Shown: positions 15,051 to 27,517 of the stretch, piece by piece | How the letters are laid out: each line of letters opens with the position of its first letter | Numbering within the stretch: position 1 is the stretch's first letter | Assembly (NCBI GenBank): GCA_003223395.1 | Contig: QHUZ01000023.1 | Location: 1-60,565 of the forward strand | Length of the DNA stretch: 60,565 bases | Direction of reading: 5' to 3' | DNA from: Gemmatimonadota bacterium | GTDB taxonomy: Bacteria > Gemmatimonadota > Gemmatimonadetes > Gemmatimonadales > GWC2-71-9 | Translations under genes and position numbers: made by a program | Notes under the pieces: model-generated | Seen by the model: only the letters and a program-made list of their open reading frames with translations | Databases searched by the model: none | Told to the model about the DNA's origin: nothing

Positions 15051-15434
15051 TTGCCGACCATCAACCAGCTCGTCCGGCACGGCCGCCGCGACGTGGAGAA
15101 GAAAGAAAAGGCGCCGCACCTGCGTGGCAACCCGCAAAAGCGGGGCGTGTGCACGCGCGTGTACACCACGACGCCGAAGAAACCGAACTCCGCGCTGCGC
15201 AAAGTCGCCCGCGTTCGTCTGACGAATGGCTTTGAAGTCACGGCATACATCCCCGGTGAAGGGCATAACCTGCAGGAGCACTCGATTGTGATGATCCGCG
15301 GCGGCCGCGTGAAGGACTTGCCGGGCGTCCGCTATCACATCATCCGCGGCACGCTGGACGCCGCGGGCGTGAACGAGCGCAAGCAGTCGCGCTCCAAGTA
15401 CGGCGCCAAGCGTCCCAAGGAGGCCGGGAAGTGA
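15051..15434 (+). CDS. rpsL: 30S ribosomal protein S12
   Basis: Decoding-centre protein, 127 residues. It starts with TTG at 15051, which reproduces the conserved N-terminus MPTINQLVR and has GAGGGG 4-9 nt upstream. The loops [13 protein letters not shown] and [13 protein letters not shown] keep the lysines whose substitution usually gives streptomycin resistance. First gene of the str unit; its stop overlaps the rpsG start (GTGA). Confidence 0.97.
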   Translation: MPTINQLVRHGRRDVEKKEKAPHLRGNPQKRGVCTRVYTTTPKKPNSALRKVARVRLTNGFEVTAYIPGEGHNLQEHSIVMIRGGRVKDLPGVRYHIIRGTLDAAGVNERKQSRSKYGAKRPKEAGK

Positions 15435-15901
15435 GCCGTCGCAAGTCCTCGATCAAGCGCCCGGTGCCGGCCGATCCGCGCTACGATAGCCAGACGGTTT
15501 CGAAGTTCTTGAACAACCTGATGGTGTGCGGCAAGAAGTCGCTGTCGGAGCGGATCTTCTATCAGGCGATGGACATGATCGAGCAACGCACGGGGCAACC
15601 CGGCGTGAACGTGTTCAAGCAGGCGCTGTCGAACGTCAAACCGGCGCTGGAAGTGAAATCCCGGCGCGTCGGCGGCGCGACGTATCAGGTGCCGGTAGAA
15701 GTGCGGCCTGAGCGGCGCACGGCGCTGGGCATGCGCTGGATCATACAGTACAGCCGCGCGCGCAAAGAGAAGACGATGGCCGAGCGCCTCGCCGCCGAGC
15801 TGATCCTGGCGTCGAAGGGCGAAGGCGAGACGATAAAGAAGAAGGAAGACACGCACCGGATGGCGGAAGCCAATAGGGCTTTCGCGCATTACCGGTGGTA
15901 G
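15431..15901 (+). CDS. rpsG: 30S ribosomal protein S7
   Basis: 16S rRNA 3'-major-domain assembly protein, 156 residues, the usual length. The GTG start overlaps the rpsL stop by 4 nt. Family sequence is seen in [20 protein letters not shown] and in the [16 protein letters not shown] segment. A 182-nt gap with a palindromic repeat and a terminator-like structure separates it from fusA, which is unusual inside a str operon. Confidence 0.97.
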   Translation: MSRRKSSIKRPVPADPRYDSQTVSKFLNNLMVCGKKSLSERIFYQAMDMIEQRTGQPGVNVFKQALSNVKPALEVKSRRVGGATYQVPVEVRPERRTALGMRWIIQYSRARKEKTMAERLAAELILASKGEGETIKKKEDTHRMAEANRAFAHYRW

Positions 15902-15908
15902 GCTGAAT

Positions 15909-15936
15909 GTACGGGCGCAGCATGCTGCGCCCCTAC
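15909..15936. repeat. 28-nt dispersed palindrome, copy 1
   Basis: The half-site GTAGGGGCGCAGCA followed by its reverse complement forms a self-complementary 28-mer. This copy has one mismatch (C for G at the fourth base). It lies 8 nt after the rpsG stop. Three further copies are at 19712, 31681 and 57598, all between genes. Confidence 0.9.
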
Positions 15937-15988
15937 TGAACCTTAAACAGACAATCTCGGGACCCTGCCTTAAGGGATCCTGCGTCGA

Positions 15989-16064
15989 GGAGGCGGAAAG
16001 CCTCCCGATGACAGCGGAGCGAGACCGGCCCACTCGATGGGCGTCCTGGTCGCCCCGCGTTTTT
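15989..16064 (+). promoter_or_regulatory. multi-hairpin, terminator-like leader upstream of fusA
   Basis: The rpsG-fusA gap holds a hairpin GGAGGC/GCCTCC with a 5-nt loop (15989-16005). A larger structure follows: GCGG (16014-16017) can pair with CCGC (16055-16058), and GACC (16023-16026) with GGTC (16048-16051), with GC on the far side and a bulge between. It encloses a small hairpin GCCCA/TGGGC (16028-16042) and ends in five T (16060-16064). It has the shape of an intrinsic terminator or attenuator, but no aptamer class is recognised. It could equally be a degenerate intergenic repeat. Confidence 0.5.
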
Positions 16065-16082
16065 GCTGAATAAAGGAAAGCA

Positions 16083-18179
<2,097 letters not shown>

Positions 18180-18182
18180 GCA

Positions 18183-19382
<1,200 letters not shown>

Positions 19383-19392
19383 CGAGGCACGA

Positions 19393-19701
19393 ATGGCCAG
19401 CAAAATTCGGATTCGCTTAAAGGCATTCGATCACGCGCTGATCGATCAAGCTGCCGCGGACATCGTCCGGACGGCCGAGAAGACCGGCGCGCAGGTTTCC
19501 GGCCCGATCCCGTTGCCCACGAAACGGCAGCTGTGGACGGTGCTGCGGAGCCCGCACATCGACAAGAAGAGCCGCGAGCAGTTCGAGCTCAAGACACACA
19601 AGCGGCTGATCGACATCCTCGATTCGCGGTCGCAGACGGTGGACGCGCTGACAAAGCTGGATTTGCCGGCCGGTGTGGACGTGGAGATTAAGGTCGAATA
19701 G
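19393..19701 (+). CDS. rpsJ: 30S ribosomal protein S10
   Basis: 102 residues, normal length. [18 protein letters not shown] at the N-terminus and [20 protein letters not shown] are diagnostic. GAGG lies upstream of the ATG. It heads the S10-type gene order; copy 2 of the palindrome follows its stop before rplC. Confidence 0.97.
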   Translation: MASKIRIRLKAFDHALIDQAAADIVRTAEKTGAQVSGPIPLPTKRQLWTVLRSPHIDKKSREQFELKTHKRLIDILDSRSQTVDALTKLDLPAGVDVEIKVE

Positions 19702-19711
19702 GAAACGTGAT

Positions 19712-19739
19712 GTAGGGGCGCAGCATGCTGCGCCCCTAC
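19712..19739. repeat. 28-nt dispersed palindrome, copy 2
   Basis: Exact self-complementary copy with half-site GTAGGGGCGCAGCA, placed in the 64-nt gap between rpsJ and rplC. It interrupts what would otherwise be a continuous operon and leaves little room for any other signal before rplC. Confidence 0.92.
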
Positions 19740-19765
19740 CAAACACGCATAGCGACAGGGTCATT

Positions 19766-20386
19766 ATGAATGGGTTGATCGGACGAAAATTGGGGATGAC
19801 CAGGGTGTTCGACGCCGCCGGCACGCACGTGCCGGTCACGGTGATCGAGGCCGGGCCGTGCCCCGTCATCTCCGTTGCCGAAGGGCGGGCGGAGCTGGGG
19901 TTCGGCGCCAAGAAACCCAAGCGGACGCCGAAGGCGCTCGCCGGCCACGTCAAGAAGGCCGGGATCGAGACGGCGCCGCGCATCATCCGTCGCTTCGATG
20001 TCACGGGTGAAGCGCCCGCCGCGGGCACCGCCGTCACGGTAGCCATTTTCGCCGAAGGCGATCGTGTGAAGGTACGCGGCGTGTCGAAAGGCCGCGGCTT
20101 TCAGGGCGTCGTGCACCGCCATCACTTCCACGGCGGCCCCGAGACCCACGGCAACACGCGGCACCGCAAGCCGGGCTCGATCGCGCCGGGCACCGACCCG
20201 TCGCGCATCATCAAGGGCAAGCGCATGCCCGGGCACATGGGCGCGCGCAACTTTACCGAGATCGGCCTGCGCGTCGTGAGGATCGACGCCGAGCGCAATC
20301 TCCTGTTCGTGCGCGGCTCGGTGCCGGGACCGATGAACGGTCTGGTCACGGTCCGCAAGCAGGGAGGCCCGAGCCGCCATGATTGA
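19766..20386 (+). CDS. rplC: 50S ribosomal protein L3
   Basis: 206 residues from the ATG at 19766 (MNGLIGRKLGMTRVFD), which matches the family start; reading further upstream in frame would translate the palindrome. The extended loop HHFHGGPETHGNTRHRKPGS reaches the peptidyl-transferase centre in known ribosomes. It overlaps rplD by 8 nt. Confidence 0.97.
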   Translation: MNGLIGRKLGMTRVFDAAGTHVPVTVIEAGPCPVISVAEGRAELGFGAKKPKRTPKALAGHVKKAGIETAPRIIRRFDVTGEAPAAGTAVTVAIFAEGDRVKVRGVSKGRGFQGVVHRHHFHGGPETHGNTRHRKPGSIAPGTDPSRIIKGKRMPGHMGARNFTEIGLRVVRIDAERNLLFVRGSVPGPMNGLVTVRKQGGPSRHD

Positions 20387-21041
20387 GGCTCCGCACTACT
20401 CCGCGGCCGGCGCCAGCAAGAAGGCGGTCGCGCTGCCCGAAGCGCTGTTCGACGGCACGGTGAACCAGGACGTCCTGCACCGCGCGGTCATCACATTCCT
20501 GTCCAACCAGCGGCAGGGCACGAGCAACACGTTGACCCGCAGCGAGGTGTCAGGCGGCAATCAGAAGCCGTGGCGCCAGAAGGGCACCGGCCGGGCGCGG
20601 CAGGGTTCGACGCGCGCCCCGCATTGGCGGCATGGCGGCATCGCGCACGGCCCGCATCCGCGCAGCTACCGCCTCGGCATCCCGAAGAAGATGCGGCAGC
20701 TGGCCAAGAAGTCGGCGCTCAACGCGCGCGCGCGGGAAGGCTCACTCGTCGTCGTCGACGCACTCGAGTACGAGAAACCGAAGACGAAAGACTTAGCGGC
20801 ATTATTGGGCAAACTGGGTGGAAAAGAGAAAAAAGTCTTGGTGCTCACGGCCAGCGACGCGCACAACGTCTACCTGTCGGGCCGCAACATCCCCGACGTG
20901 CAGGTGATGCGCTTCGCCGACGCGACGGCGTACGAGATCCTGTGGGCGCAGACGGTGGTCGTAGAGATCGGCGCGCTGGAACAGGGATCAGGGGTGGGGA
21001 CTGGGGCCAAGCAGGAATCGACGGAGGCCAGCGATGCCTGA
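20379..21041 (+). CDS. rplD: 50S ribosomal protein L4
   Basis: 220 residues. The exit-tunnel loop is seen as [20 protein letters not shown]. The start overlaps rplC and the end overlaps rplW, each by 8 nt. A short Gly/Ser/Glu-rich tail (about 18 residues) extends beyond the usual C-terminus. Confidence 0.96.
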   Translation: MIEAPHYSAAGASKKAVALPEALFDGTVNQDVLHRAVITFLSNQRQGTSNTLTRSEVSGGNQKPWRQKGTGRARQGSTRAPHWRHGGIAHGPHPRSYRLGIPKKMRQLAKKSALNARAREGSLVVVDALEYEKPKTKDLAALLGKLGGKEKKVLVLTASDAHNVYLSGRNIPDVQVMRFADATAYEILWAQTVVVEIGALEQGSGVGTGAKQESTEASDA

Positions 21042-21321
21042 GCTGCACGATCTGATCGTCCGGCCGGTGGTCACGGAGAAGTCGTCCGCGGCCTACGGCG
21101 CGCGCAAGGAGTACGCGTTCCGCGTCCACTCCGAAGCGACCAAGCCGCAGATCAAGGCGGCCATTGAAACGCTGTTCAAGGTGTCGGTCACCGGCGTCCG
21201 CACGATGATCATGCGGGCCAAGCGGCGCACGTACGGCCGCTACGCCGGCCGCCGGCCGTCCTGGAAGAAGGCAATCGTCACCCTCAAAGAGGGCGACGCT
21301 ATTGAGGTGTTCGAGGGCTAA
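21034..21321 (+). CDS. rplW: 50S ribosomal protein L23
   Basis: 95 residues. DLIVRPVVTEKSS at the N-terminus and the basic loop MRAKRRTYGRYAGRRPSWKK are diagnostic. In known ribosomes L23 sits at the tunnel exit where trigger factor and SRP dock. The stop is directly followed by the rplB start. Confidence 0.96.
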   Translation: MPELHDLIVRPVVTEKSSAAYGARKEYAFRVHSEATKPQIKAAIETLFKVSVTGVRTMIMRAKRRTYGRYAGRRPSWKKAIVTLKEGDAIEVFEG

Positions 21322-22161
21322 ATGGGCATCCGACAGTTTCGGCCGATGACGCCGGCCACGCGGTTTCGCTCGGTCTCCGACTTCTCCGAAATTACCAAGA
21401 CGGAGCCGGAGAAGACGTTGCTCGAGCCGCTGCGGCGGACCGGTGGGCGCAACAATAAGGGCCACATCACGAGCCGGTATATGAGCGGCGGCCACAAGCG
21501 GCAGTACCGGCGCATCGATTTCCGGCGCGACAAGTTTGCGATTCCGGCGCGCGTGGCCGCGGTGGAATACGACCCGAACCGCACGGCGCGCATCGCGCTA
21601 CTGCACTTCGCGGACGGCGAGAAGCGCTACATCCTGGCGCCGAAGGGCCTGAACGTCGGTGACACCGTCGTGTCCGGTCCGGGCTCGGACATCCGCATCG
21701 GCAACGCGATGCCGCTGTTCGAGATTCCGCTGGGCACCGCGGTGCACAACGTCGAGCTGAAGATCGGCCGCGGCGGCCAGCTGTGCCGCGGCGCCGGGAC
21801 CAGCGCGCAGGTCGTCGCGAAAGAGGGCAATTACGTCACGCTCCGGCTCCGCTCGACCGAAATGCGGATGGTGCGCGGCGAGTGTCTTGCGACGATCGGC
21901 GAAGTCGGCAACGCCGAGCACGAGCTGTTGTCGATCGGCAAGGCGGGGAAGTCGCGCTGGCTGGGCCGCAGCCCCCGCGTCCGCGGCGTGGCGATGAACC
22001 CCGTCGATCACCCGCTTGGCGGTGGCGAAGGCAAGAGCTCGGGTGGCCGGCCGCCCACGAATCCGTGGGGCAAGGTCGAGGGCAAGAAGACGCGGCACAA
22101 GAAGAAGCATTCGACGAAACTCATCGTGCGCGGCCGCAAGCGCGGGAAGGCGACGACGTAA
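21322..22161 (+). CDS. rplB: 50S ribosomal protein L2
   Basis: 279 residues, usual length. The C-terminal [19 protein letters not shown] carries the conserved His near the peptidyl-transferase centre. The Arg/Lys-rich end ([18 protein letters not shown]) is typical. The stop and the rpsS start share one base. Confidence 0.97.
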   Translation: MGIRQFRPMTPATRFRSVSDFSEITKTEPEKTLLEPLRRTGGRNNKGHITSRYMSGGHKRQYRRIDFRRDKFAIPARVAAVEYDPNRTARIALLHFADGEKRYILAPKGLNVGDTVVSGPGSDIRIGNAMPLFEIPLGTAVHNVELKIGRGGQLCRGAGTSAQVVAKEGNYVTLRLRSTEMRMVRGECLATIGEVGNAEHELLSIGKAGKSRWLGRSPRVRGVAMNPVDHPLGGGEGKSSGGRPPTNPWGKVEGKKTRHKKKHSTKLIVRGRKRGKATT

Positions 22162-22499
22162 TGGGACGCAGCGTCAAGAAGGGCCCGTATGTCGAAGAAT
22201 CACTGATGGTGAAGATCCGGGCCCTGAACGAGCGCAACGAGAAGAAAGTGTTCAAGACGTGGTCGCGCCGCAGCACGATCACGCCCGACTTCGTGGGCCA
22301 CACCCTCGCGGTGCACAACGGGAACAAGTTCATCCCGGTCTACATCACCGAGAACATGGTGGGCCACAAGCTGGGCGAGTTCGCCGCGACGCGGCTGTTC
22401 CGCGGCCACGGCGCCAAGGGCTCGGCGGCGGAGCGTGAGGCCGAGGCGGCGGCGGCTGAAGCCGGTGCCGAGGGCGGCGCCGAGAAGAAGAAGGAGTAG
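22161..22499 (+). CDS. rpsS: 30S ribosomal protein S19 with C-terminal Ala/Glu tail
   Basis: 112 residues from the ATG at 22161 ([15 protein letters not shown]), the canonical start. The core ends near GHGAKG; about 25 further residues are Ala/Glu-rich and end in Lys, longer than the usual protein of about 92. Part of the S10-type gene order between L2 and L22. Confidence 0.96.
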   Translation: MGRSVKKGPYVEESLMVKIRALNERNEKKVFKTWSRRSTITPDFVGHTLAVHNGNKFIPVYITENMVGHKLGEFAATRLFRGHGAKGSAAEREAEAAAAEAGAEGGAEKKKE

Positions 22500-22502
22500 G
22501 CG

Positions 22503-22988
22503 ATGGAAGCTCGAGCGATTCAACGCGGCGTGCGGCAGTCGGCGCGCAAGATGCGCCTTGTGATCGATTTGATCCGCGGCCACGCGGTTCCGGAAGCCGA
22601 CGCGATCCTGCGTTTTTCCAAGAAGCGGGCGGCGCGGCAGATCCATAAGGTCCTGAAGTCGGCGGTTGCGAATGCCCAACAGGCGGCACAGCGGCAGAAC
22701 ACGCCGTTCGATGCCGACGCGCTGCGCGTCAGCTACGCCGTGGTGAACGAAGGCCAGACGCTGAAGCGGTTCACGGCGGCGGCCATGGGCCGCGGCACGC
22801 CGATCCTGAAGCGCACGAGTCACGTGGAGATCCGTGTGGCGGGTGTCGAGGCTCCGGTCGCGCCGGCGCCGGCGGCAAAGCCGGCAGCCGTGAAGGCAGA
22901 GGCGAAAGCCGAGAAGAAGCCGCGTGCCAAGGCAAAAAAGAAAGCGCCAGCGAAGAAAAAGAAGTCGACCAAGAAAGCGAGTAGATAG
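22503..22988 (+). CDS. rplV: 50S ribosomal protein L22 with Lys/Ala-rich C-terminal tail
   Basis: 161 residues against about 110 in the standard protein. The core is clear ([31 protein letters not shown]). About 45 residues of Pro/Ala/Lys repeats follow, looking like a flexible basic tail. One-base overlap with rpsC. Confidence 0.96.
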   Translation: MEARAIQRGVRQSARKMRLVIDLIRGHAVPEADAILRFSKKRAARQIHKVLKSAVANAQQAAQRQNTPFDADALRVSYAVVNEGQTLKRFTAAAMGRGTPILKRTSHVEIRVAGVEAPVAPAPAAKPAAVKAEAKAEKKPRAKAKKKAPAKKKKSTKKASR

Positions 22989-23647
22989 TGGGACAGAAAA
23001 CACATCCGTACGGCTTCCGGCTGGGCATCGTCAAACAGTGGCGCTCCCGGTATTTCGCGCGCCACAACTTCCCGGAGCTGCTCAAGGAAGACGAGCTGAT
23101 CCGGAAGTACCTGAAGACGCGTCTGAGCCACGCCGCCATCGCCGACGTGCACATCGAGCGCAAGCCGGGCAAAGTGACCGTCACGGTGCATACCGGCCGT
23201 CCCGGTGTCGTGATCGGCAAGCGCGGCGCGGAAGTGGACAAGCTGCGTGACGAGCTCGCGCAGCTGACCGGGAAAGAAGTCGGGATCAACGTCGAGGAGA
23301 TCAAGCGTCCCGAGCTCGACGCGCAGCTGGTGGGTGACAGCGTGGCGCATCAGCTGACGCAGCGCATCTCGTTCCGCCGCGCGATGAAGCGCGCGGTGCA
23401 GAGCGCAATGCGGATGGGCGCGCAGGGGATCAAGATCAAGACGGCGGGCCGGCTGGGCGGCGCGGAAATCGCGCGCACCGAAGGCTATCACGAGGGGCGC
23501 GTGCCGCTGCACACGCTGCGCGCGGACATCGACTATGCGACCTCGACGGCGAAGACGACGTTCGGCACGATTGGCGTGAAGGTCTGGATCTTCAAGGGCG
23601 AGCGGACCGAGGATCTCCACGGCCGCACCTATTCCACGGGCGTCTAG
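22988..23647 (+). CDS. rpsC: 30S ribosomal protein S3
   Basis: 219 residues, GTG start ([14 protein letters not shown]). The KH domain carries the GxxG loop in [13 protein letters not shown]. The C-terminal domain ends with [10 protein letters not shown], as usual. It belongs to the mRNA-entry-channel helicase surface in known ribosomes. Confidence 0.97.
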   Translation: MGQKTHPYGFRLGIVKQWRSRYFARHNFPELLKEDELIRKYLKTRLSHAAIADVHIERKPGKVTVTVHTGRPGVVIGKRGAEVDKLRDELAQLTGKEVGINVEEIKRPELDAQLVGDSVAHQLTQRISFRRAMKRAVQSAMRMGAQGIKIKTAGRLGGAEIARTEGYHEGRVPLHTLRADIDYATSTAKTTFGTIGVKVWIFKGERTEDLHGRTYSTGV

Positions 23648-23650
23648 ACC

Positions 23651-24064
23651 ATGCTTGCACCGAAGCGCGTCAAGTATCGCAAGCGGTTCAAGGGCCGCAC
23701 CAACGGGATGGCCACGCGCGGCAACACCGTCGCGTTCGGCCATTACGGGCTGATGTCGCTCGAGCCCGGCTGGGTCACGAACCGGCAGATCGAGGCCGCG
23801 CGCGTCGCGCTCACGCGCGAGATGAAGCGCGGCGGCAAGGTGTGGATCCGGCTGTTCCCCGACAAGCCGATCACCAAGAAGCCCGCCGAAACGCGGATGG
23901 GAAAAGGCAAGGGGAATCCGGAAGGCTGGGTGGCGGTGGTGAAGCCGGGACGGATCATGTTCGAGCTCGAGGGCATCGAGGAAGCGTCGGCCCGCGCCGC
24001 CCTGGCGCTCGCGTCCGCCAAGCTCCCCGTGCGCTCGAAGTTCGTGAAGCGGGAGGAGCGGTAG
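23651..24064 (+). CDS. rplP: 50S ribosomal protein L16
   Basis: 137 residues. [16 protein letters not shown] at the N-terminus and [19 protein letters not shown] are diagnostic. It follows rpsC by 3 nt and precedes rpmC by 1 nt, the standard S3-L16-L29 order. Confidence 0.97.
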   Translation: MLAPKRVKYRKRFKGRTNGMATRGNTVAFGHYGLMSLEPGWVTNRQIEAARVALTREMKRGGKVWIRLFPDKPITKKPAETRMGKGKGNPEGWVAVVKPGRIMFELEGIEEASARAALALASAKLPVRSKFVKREER

Positions 24065-24065
24065 G

Positions 24066-24275
24066 ATGCCGGCGAAACGGGAAAACCGGTCCGAGGGGCT
24101 GCGCGAGCTCAAGACCGACGAGCTGGCCCAGAAACTGGTGGTGCTGACCGAGGAGAAGTTCCGGCTCGAGTTCCGCCGGGCGACGGAGTCGCTCACGAAT
24201 CCGCTGCAGCTGCGGACGATTCGCCGCGACATCGCACGGATCAAGACCATTTTGAAGGAAAGGGCGTCGGCATGA
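24066..24275 (+). CDS. rpmC: 50S ribosomal protein L29
   Basis: 69 residues, two-helix protein. [20 protein letters not shown] and the terminal [14 protein letters not shown] are family features. Its end overlaps rpsQ (ATGA). Confidence 0.95.
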   Translation: MPAKRENRSEGLRELKTDELAQKLVVLTEEKFRLEFRRATESLTNPLQLRTIRRDIARIKTILKERASA

Positions 24276-24526
24276 CGGAGCGCGGCCGCAGGAAGGTTCG
24301 TACGGGAACCGTCGTCAGCGACAAGATGCAGAAGACGGTCACGGTCTCGATGATCCGTCGTTTCGCCCACGGCTTTTACGGCAAGCAGATCACCCGGACC
24401 AAGACGGTGGCGGCGCACGACGACCACGGCGCCAAGCTGGGCGACACCGTGCGCATCGTGGAGACGCGGCCCTTGTCGAAACGGAAGCGCTGGCGGGTTG
24501 TCGAGATCATCGAGAAGGCGAAATAG
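24272..24526 (+). CDS. rpsQ: 30S ribosomal protein S17
   Basis: 84 residues. The OB-fold start [14 protein letters not shown] and the later [20 protein letters not shown] are diagnostic. The start overlaps rpmC by 4 nt. Confidence 0.96.
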   Translation: MTERGRRKVRTGTVVSDKMQKTVTVSMIRRFAHGFYGKQITRTKTVAAHDDHGAKLGDTVRIVETRPLSKRKRWRVVEIIEKAK

Positions 24527-24528
24527 CC

Positions 24529-24897
24529 ATGGTGCAGCAAGAATCGCAGGTCAAGATCGCGGACAACTCCGGCGCGCGCCGCGCGCTGGTGATCCGCGTG
24601 CTGGGCGGGTCCAAGCGCCGCTACGCGGGACTCGGCGACGTCGTCGTGGTCACGATCAAAGACGCCATCCCGACCGGCCAGGTGAAAAAGGGCGAGGTGG
24701 TCAAGGCGGTGATCGTGCGGACGGCCAAGGAGACCAAGCGCAAGGACGGCTCCTACATCCGCTTCGACGAAAACGCGGCGGTGTTGATCAACGACGAAGG
24801 CGAGCCGCGCGCCACCCGCATTTTCGGCCCCGTGGGGCGCGAGCTGCGCGAGAAGAAGTTCATGAAGATCGTGTCGCTGGCGCCGGAGGTCATCTGA
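24529..24897 (+). CDS. rplN: 50S ribosomal protein L14
   Basis: 122 residues, standard length. [20 protein letters not shown] at the N-terminus and [20 protein letters not shown] at the C-terminus are nearly invariant family features. It follows rpsQ by 2 nt. Confidence 0.97.
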   Translation: MVQQESQVKIADNSGARRALVIRVLGGSKRRYAGLGDVVVVTIKDAIPTGQVKKGEVVKAVIVRTAKETKRKDGSYIRFDENAAVLINDEGEPRATRIFGPVGRELREKKFMKIVSLAPEVI

Positions 24898-24898
24898 C

Positions 24899-25282
24899 AT
24901 GAAGCCGCTCGTTTACAAGAAGTCGCGGCGCGTGCGCGGCACGGAGCCCAAGCGGCACAAGATGCATGTCGCCAAAGGCGACACCGTGCGCGTGATCAGC
25001 GGCGAGCACCGCGGCAAGGAAGGACGCGTGCTCCACGCCTATCCCAAGAAGTTCACGATCGTCGTGGAGGGCGTGAACGTCGTGAAGAAGCACAAGCGCG
25101 CCACGACCCCAGGGGGCGAGAGCGGGATCATCGAATTTCCCGCACCCGTAGCGGCCTCGAACGTGATGCTGCTCGACCCGAAGTCGGGCGAGCCGACGCG
25201 GGTGCGCCGGCGTCATGACAAAGAAGGGAAGCTCGAACGGATCGCGGTGAAATCGGGTCAACCGATTCCGAGAGTGAGATAG
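24899..25282 (+). CDS. rplX: 50S ribosomal protein L24
   Basis: 127 residues. The KOW motif is in [19 protein letters not shown]. About 20 residues of basic N-terminal sequence precede it, slightly longer than usual. One of the early assembly proteins of the large subunit. Placed between L14 and L5 as in the spc operon. Confidence 0.95.
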   Translation: MKPLVYKKSRRVRGTEPKRHKMHVAKGDTVRVISGEHRGKEGRVLHAYPKKFTIVVEGVNVVKKHKRATTPGGESGIIEFPAPVAASNVMLLDPKSGEPTRVRRRHDKEGKLERIAVKSGQPIPRVR

Positions 25283-25284
25283 CG

Positions 25285-25986
25285 ATGGCGGACGAAAAAG
25301 AGAAGCAAGAAAAACAGCCGAAGCAGGACAAGCCACCGAAGCAGGAGAAGCAGGCCAAGAAAGCGAAGCCTGCGGCCGAAGCGGCAGCTCCTGCTCCCGA
25401 GTCGAATGAGCCGGTCGAGCCCGCGCCACGGGCCCGGTTGTGGGACTTCTACGAGCAGCAGGTGCGGGGCAAGCTGCAGCAGCAGTTTGCCTTCAAGAAC
25501 CCGCATCAGATTCCGCGGCTCAAGAAGATCGTGCTCAACGTCGGCATGGGCGACGCGTCCAAGACCCCGAAGGGGTTGGAGGCGGCGGTCGCGGAGCTGG
25601 CGGCGATCACCGGCCAGCATCCGGTGGTGACGCGCGCCAAGAAGGCGATTGCGAACTTCAACCTGCGCGAAGGGCAGCCGATTGGCTGTGCCGTGACGCT
25701 GCGCGGCGGCCGGATGTACGAGTTCCTCGATCGCTTCATCTCGATCGCAGTGCCGCGCATGCGCGACTTCCGTGGGCTGCCGACGAAAAGCTTCGACGGG
25801 CGCGGCAATTACTCGTTGGGTATCAAGGAGCAGATGATTTTCCCCGAGATCGACTACGACAAGGTCGAGCGGATTCATGGGATGGATATCACGTTCGTGA
25901 CGAGTGCCGGGCGCGACGACACCGCGCTGGCCCTCCTGCGCGAGTTGGGCATGCCGTTCCGGGTGGAAACCCCGGCAGCGGCCTAG
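25285..25986 (+). CDS. rplE: 50S ribosomal protein L5 with N-terminal Lys/Gln/Pro extension
   Basis: 233 residues against about 180 in the standard protein. The core runs from [20 protein letters not shown] to the C-terminus and includes [13 protein letters not shown] and [18 protein letters not shown]. About 50 residues before it are low-complexity Lys/Gln/Pro then Ala/Pro/Glu. The upstream ATG is well placed 2 nt after rplX and no nearer start precedes the core, so the extension looks real. Confidence 0.94.
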   Translation: MADEKEKQEKQPKQDKPPKQEKQAKKAKPAAEAAAPAPESNEPVEPAPRARLWDFYEQQVRGKLQQQFAFKNPHQIPRLKKIVLNVGMGDASKTPKGLEAAVAELAAITGQHPVVTRAKKAIANFNLREGQPIGCAVTLRGGRMYEFLDRFISIAVPRMRDFRGLPTKSFDGRGNYSLGIKEQMIFPEIDYDKVERIHGMDITFVTSAGRDDTALALLRELGMPFRVETPAAA

Positions 25987-25994
25987 GAGACTTC

Positions 25995-26180
25995 ATGGCG
26001 AAGAAGGCGTGGTTGGAGCGGGTGAAGCGCGGCCCGAAGTTCAAGGTGCGGGGCTACTACCGCTGCCAGCGTTGCGGCCGCAGCCGCGGCACGCTGCGCA
26101 AGTTCAAGTTGTGCCGCATCTGTTTCCGTGAGCTTGCGCTGCGCGGGGAAATTCCCGGCGTGCGCAAAGCCAGCTGGTAA
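25995..26180 (+). CDS. rpsN: 30S ribosomal protein S14, zinc-binding short type
   Basis: 61 residues. The zinc ribbon is intact: CQRC followed by CRIC fifteen residues later, ending [11 protein letters not shown]. This is the zinc-dependent (C+) paralogue type, not the longer zinc-free form. It lies between L5 and S8, the standard position. Confidence 0.96.
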   Translation: MAKKAWLERVKRGPKFKVRGYYRCQRCGRSRGTLRKFKLCRICFRELALRGEIPGVRKASW

Positions 26181-26190
26181 AGGACACGAG

Positions 26191-26586
26191 ATGAGCGTCA
26201 TTGATCCCGTCGCCGATATGCTGACTCGGGTGCGCAACGCGTGCCTCGCGGGCCACCGCCGGGTCGACATGCCGGTGTCGAAGCTGAAGGTCGCGATCGC
26301 CACGATTCTCCGTGACAACCATTACGTCCAGGACTTCAAGGTGCTGGACGATGGGCAGCACGGACTGCTGCGGCTCTACTTGAAGTATCACAACGACGCG
26401 CCGGTCATCCGCGAGCTACATCGCGTGTCGTCGCCCGGGCTCCGGCGCTACGTCAAGGCGCGCGAGATCCCGCGCATCAAGAACGGTCTCGGCATGGCGA
26501 TCCTGAGCACGCCGCAGGGACTCATGACCGACCGCGAAGCGCGCACCGCCCGGGTGGGTGGCGAAGTGCTCGCGGTGGTCTGGTAG
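26191..26586 (+). CDS. rpsH: 30S ribosomal protein S8
   Basis: 131 residues from the ATG at 26191 ([17 protein letters not shown]), the canonical start. The C-terminal half has [19 protein letters not shown]. In many bacteria S8 represses its own operon by binding the mRNA; no such site is identified here. Confidence 0.96.
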   Translation: MSVIDPVADMLTRVRNACLAGHRRVDMPVSKLKVAIATILRDNHYVQDFKVLDDGQHGLLRLYLKYHNDAPVIRELHRVSSPGLRRYVKAREIPRIKNGLGMAILSTPQGLMTDREARTARVGGEVLAVVW

Positions 26587-26596
26587 GAGACGAGCG

Positions 26597-27142
26597 ATGT
26601 CACGTATCGGCAGGAAGCCCGTGCCGTTGCCCAAGGGCGTCACCGCGCAGATCGACGGGCACAAGATCACGGTCAAGGGGCCGAAAGGCGAAATCAGCCG
26701 CACGCTCCACGAGGACATGAACATCGCCCTCGAGGACACCACGGTCGTGGTGAAGCGCCCCTCCGACGAGGCGCAGCACAAGGCGCTGCACGGCCTCACG
26801 CGCACGCTCATCGCCAACATGGTCGAGGGCGTGACGGCGGGATTCGCGAAGTCGCTCGAGATCCAGGGCGTCGGCTACAAGGCCGAACCGAAGCCGTTCG
26901 GCGTGCAGCTGGTGGTCGGATACTCGCATCCCGTGCCGTATCACGCGCCCCAAGGCATCAAGATCACGGTGACTAACAACGTCCTCGTGAAGGTCGAGGG
27001 CATCGACAAGGAACTCGTGGGTCAGGTGGCCGCGGAGTTGCGCAACGTACGGCCGCCCGAGCCCTACAAGGGCAAAGGCATCCGCTATGCGGGCGAGCAG
27101 GTCCGCCGCAAAGCGGGCAAGACCGCCCAGGCGGCGAAATAA
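26597..27142 (+). CDS. rplF: 50S ribosomal protein L6
   Basis: 181 residues from the ATG at 26597 (MSRIGRKPVPLPKGV). The duplicated L6 fold is visible, with EIQGVGYKAEPK in the middle and RPPEPYKGKGIRYAGEQVR at the end. It lies 10 nt after rpsH and 3 nt before rplR. Confidence 0.97.
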   Translation: MSRIGRKPVPLPKGVTAQIDGHKITVKGPKGEISRTLHEDMNIALEDTTVVVKRPSDEAQHKALHGLTRTLIANMVEGVTAGFAKSLEIQGVGYKAEPKPFGVQLVVGYSHPVPYHAPQGIKITVTNNVLVKVEGIDKELVGQVAAELRNVRPPEPYKGKGIRYAGEQVRRKAGKTAQAAK

Positions 27143-27145
27143 GCC

Positions 27146-27517
27146 ATGCGCTCCGTCCGCAAGATCAAAACGTCGGCTGATCGCCGCTACCGCCGGCACC
27201 TCCGCGTCCGCAAGAAGGTCGAAGGGACACCGGAGCGGCCGCGGCTCGTCGTGTTCCGGTCGTCGAAGCACATCTATGCCCAGCTCGTCGATGACGAGCG
27301 CGGCCTCACGCTCGCAGGAGCGACGGACACCTCCGAGGGCGTGCAGGTCGAGGGCAAGGGCAAGGTGGCGCGCAGCTTCGCGGTCGGGAAGCTCATTGCC
27401 GCCAAGGCCAAGGAGAAGGGCATCGCCAAGGTCGTGTTCGACCGCGGCGGCTATCAGTATCACGGGCGCGTGAAGGCCGTCGCGGACGGCGCACGCAAAG
27501 GGGGCCTGGAGTTCTAA
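27146..27517 (+). CDS. rplR: 50S ribosomal protein L18
   Basis: 123 residues. The 5S-rRNA-binding protein is recognised by [19 protein letters not shown] and the terminal [20 protein letters not shown]. The stop shares one base with the rpsE start. Confidence 0.96.
   Translation: MRSVRKIKTSADRRYRRHLRVRKKVEGTPERPRLVVFRSSKHIYAQLVDDERGLTLAGATDTSEGVQVEGKGKVARSFAVGKLIAAKAKEKGIAKVVFDRGGYQYHGRVKAVADGARKGGLEF

Noticed and set aside
15909-15936. Palindrome as an ordinary rho-independent terminator
   Set aside because: Copies 1-3 have no T-run after the stem, and two lie inside an operon; only copy 4 is followed by T residues.
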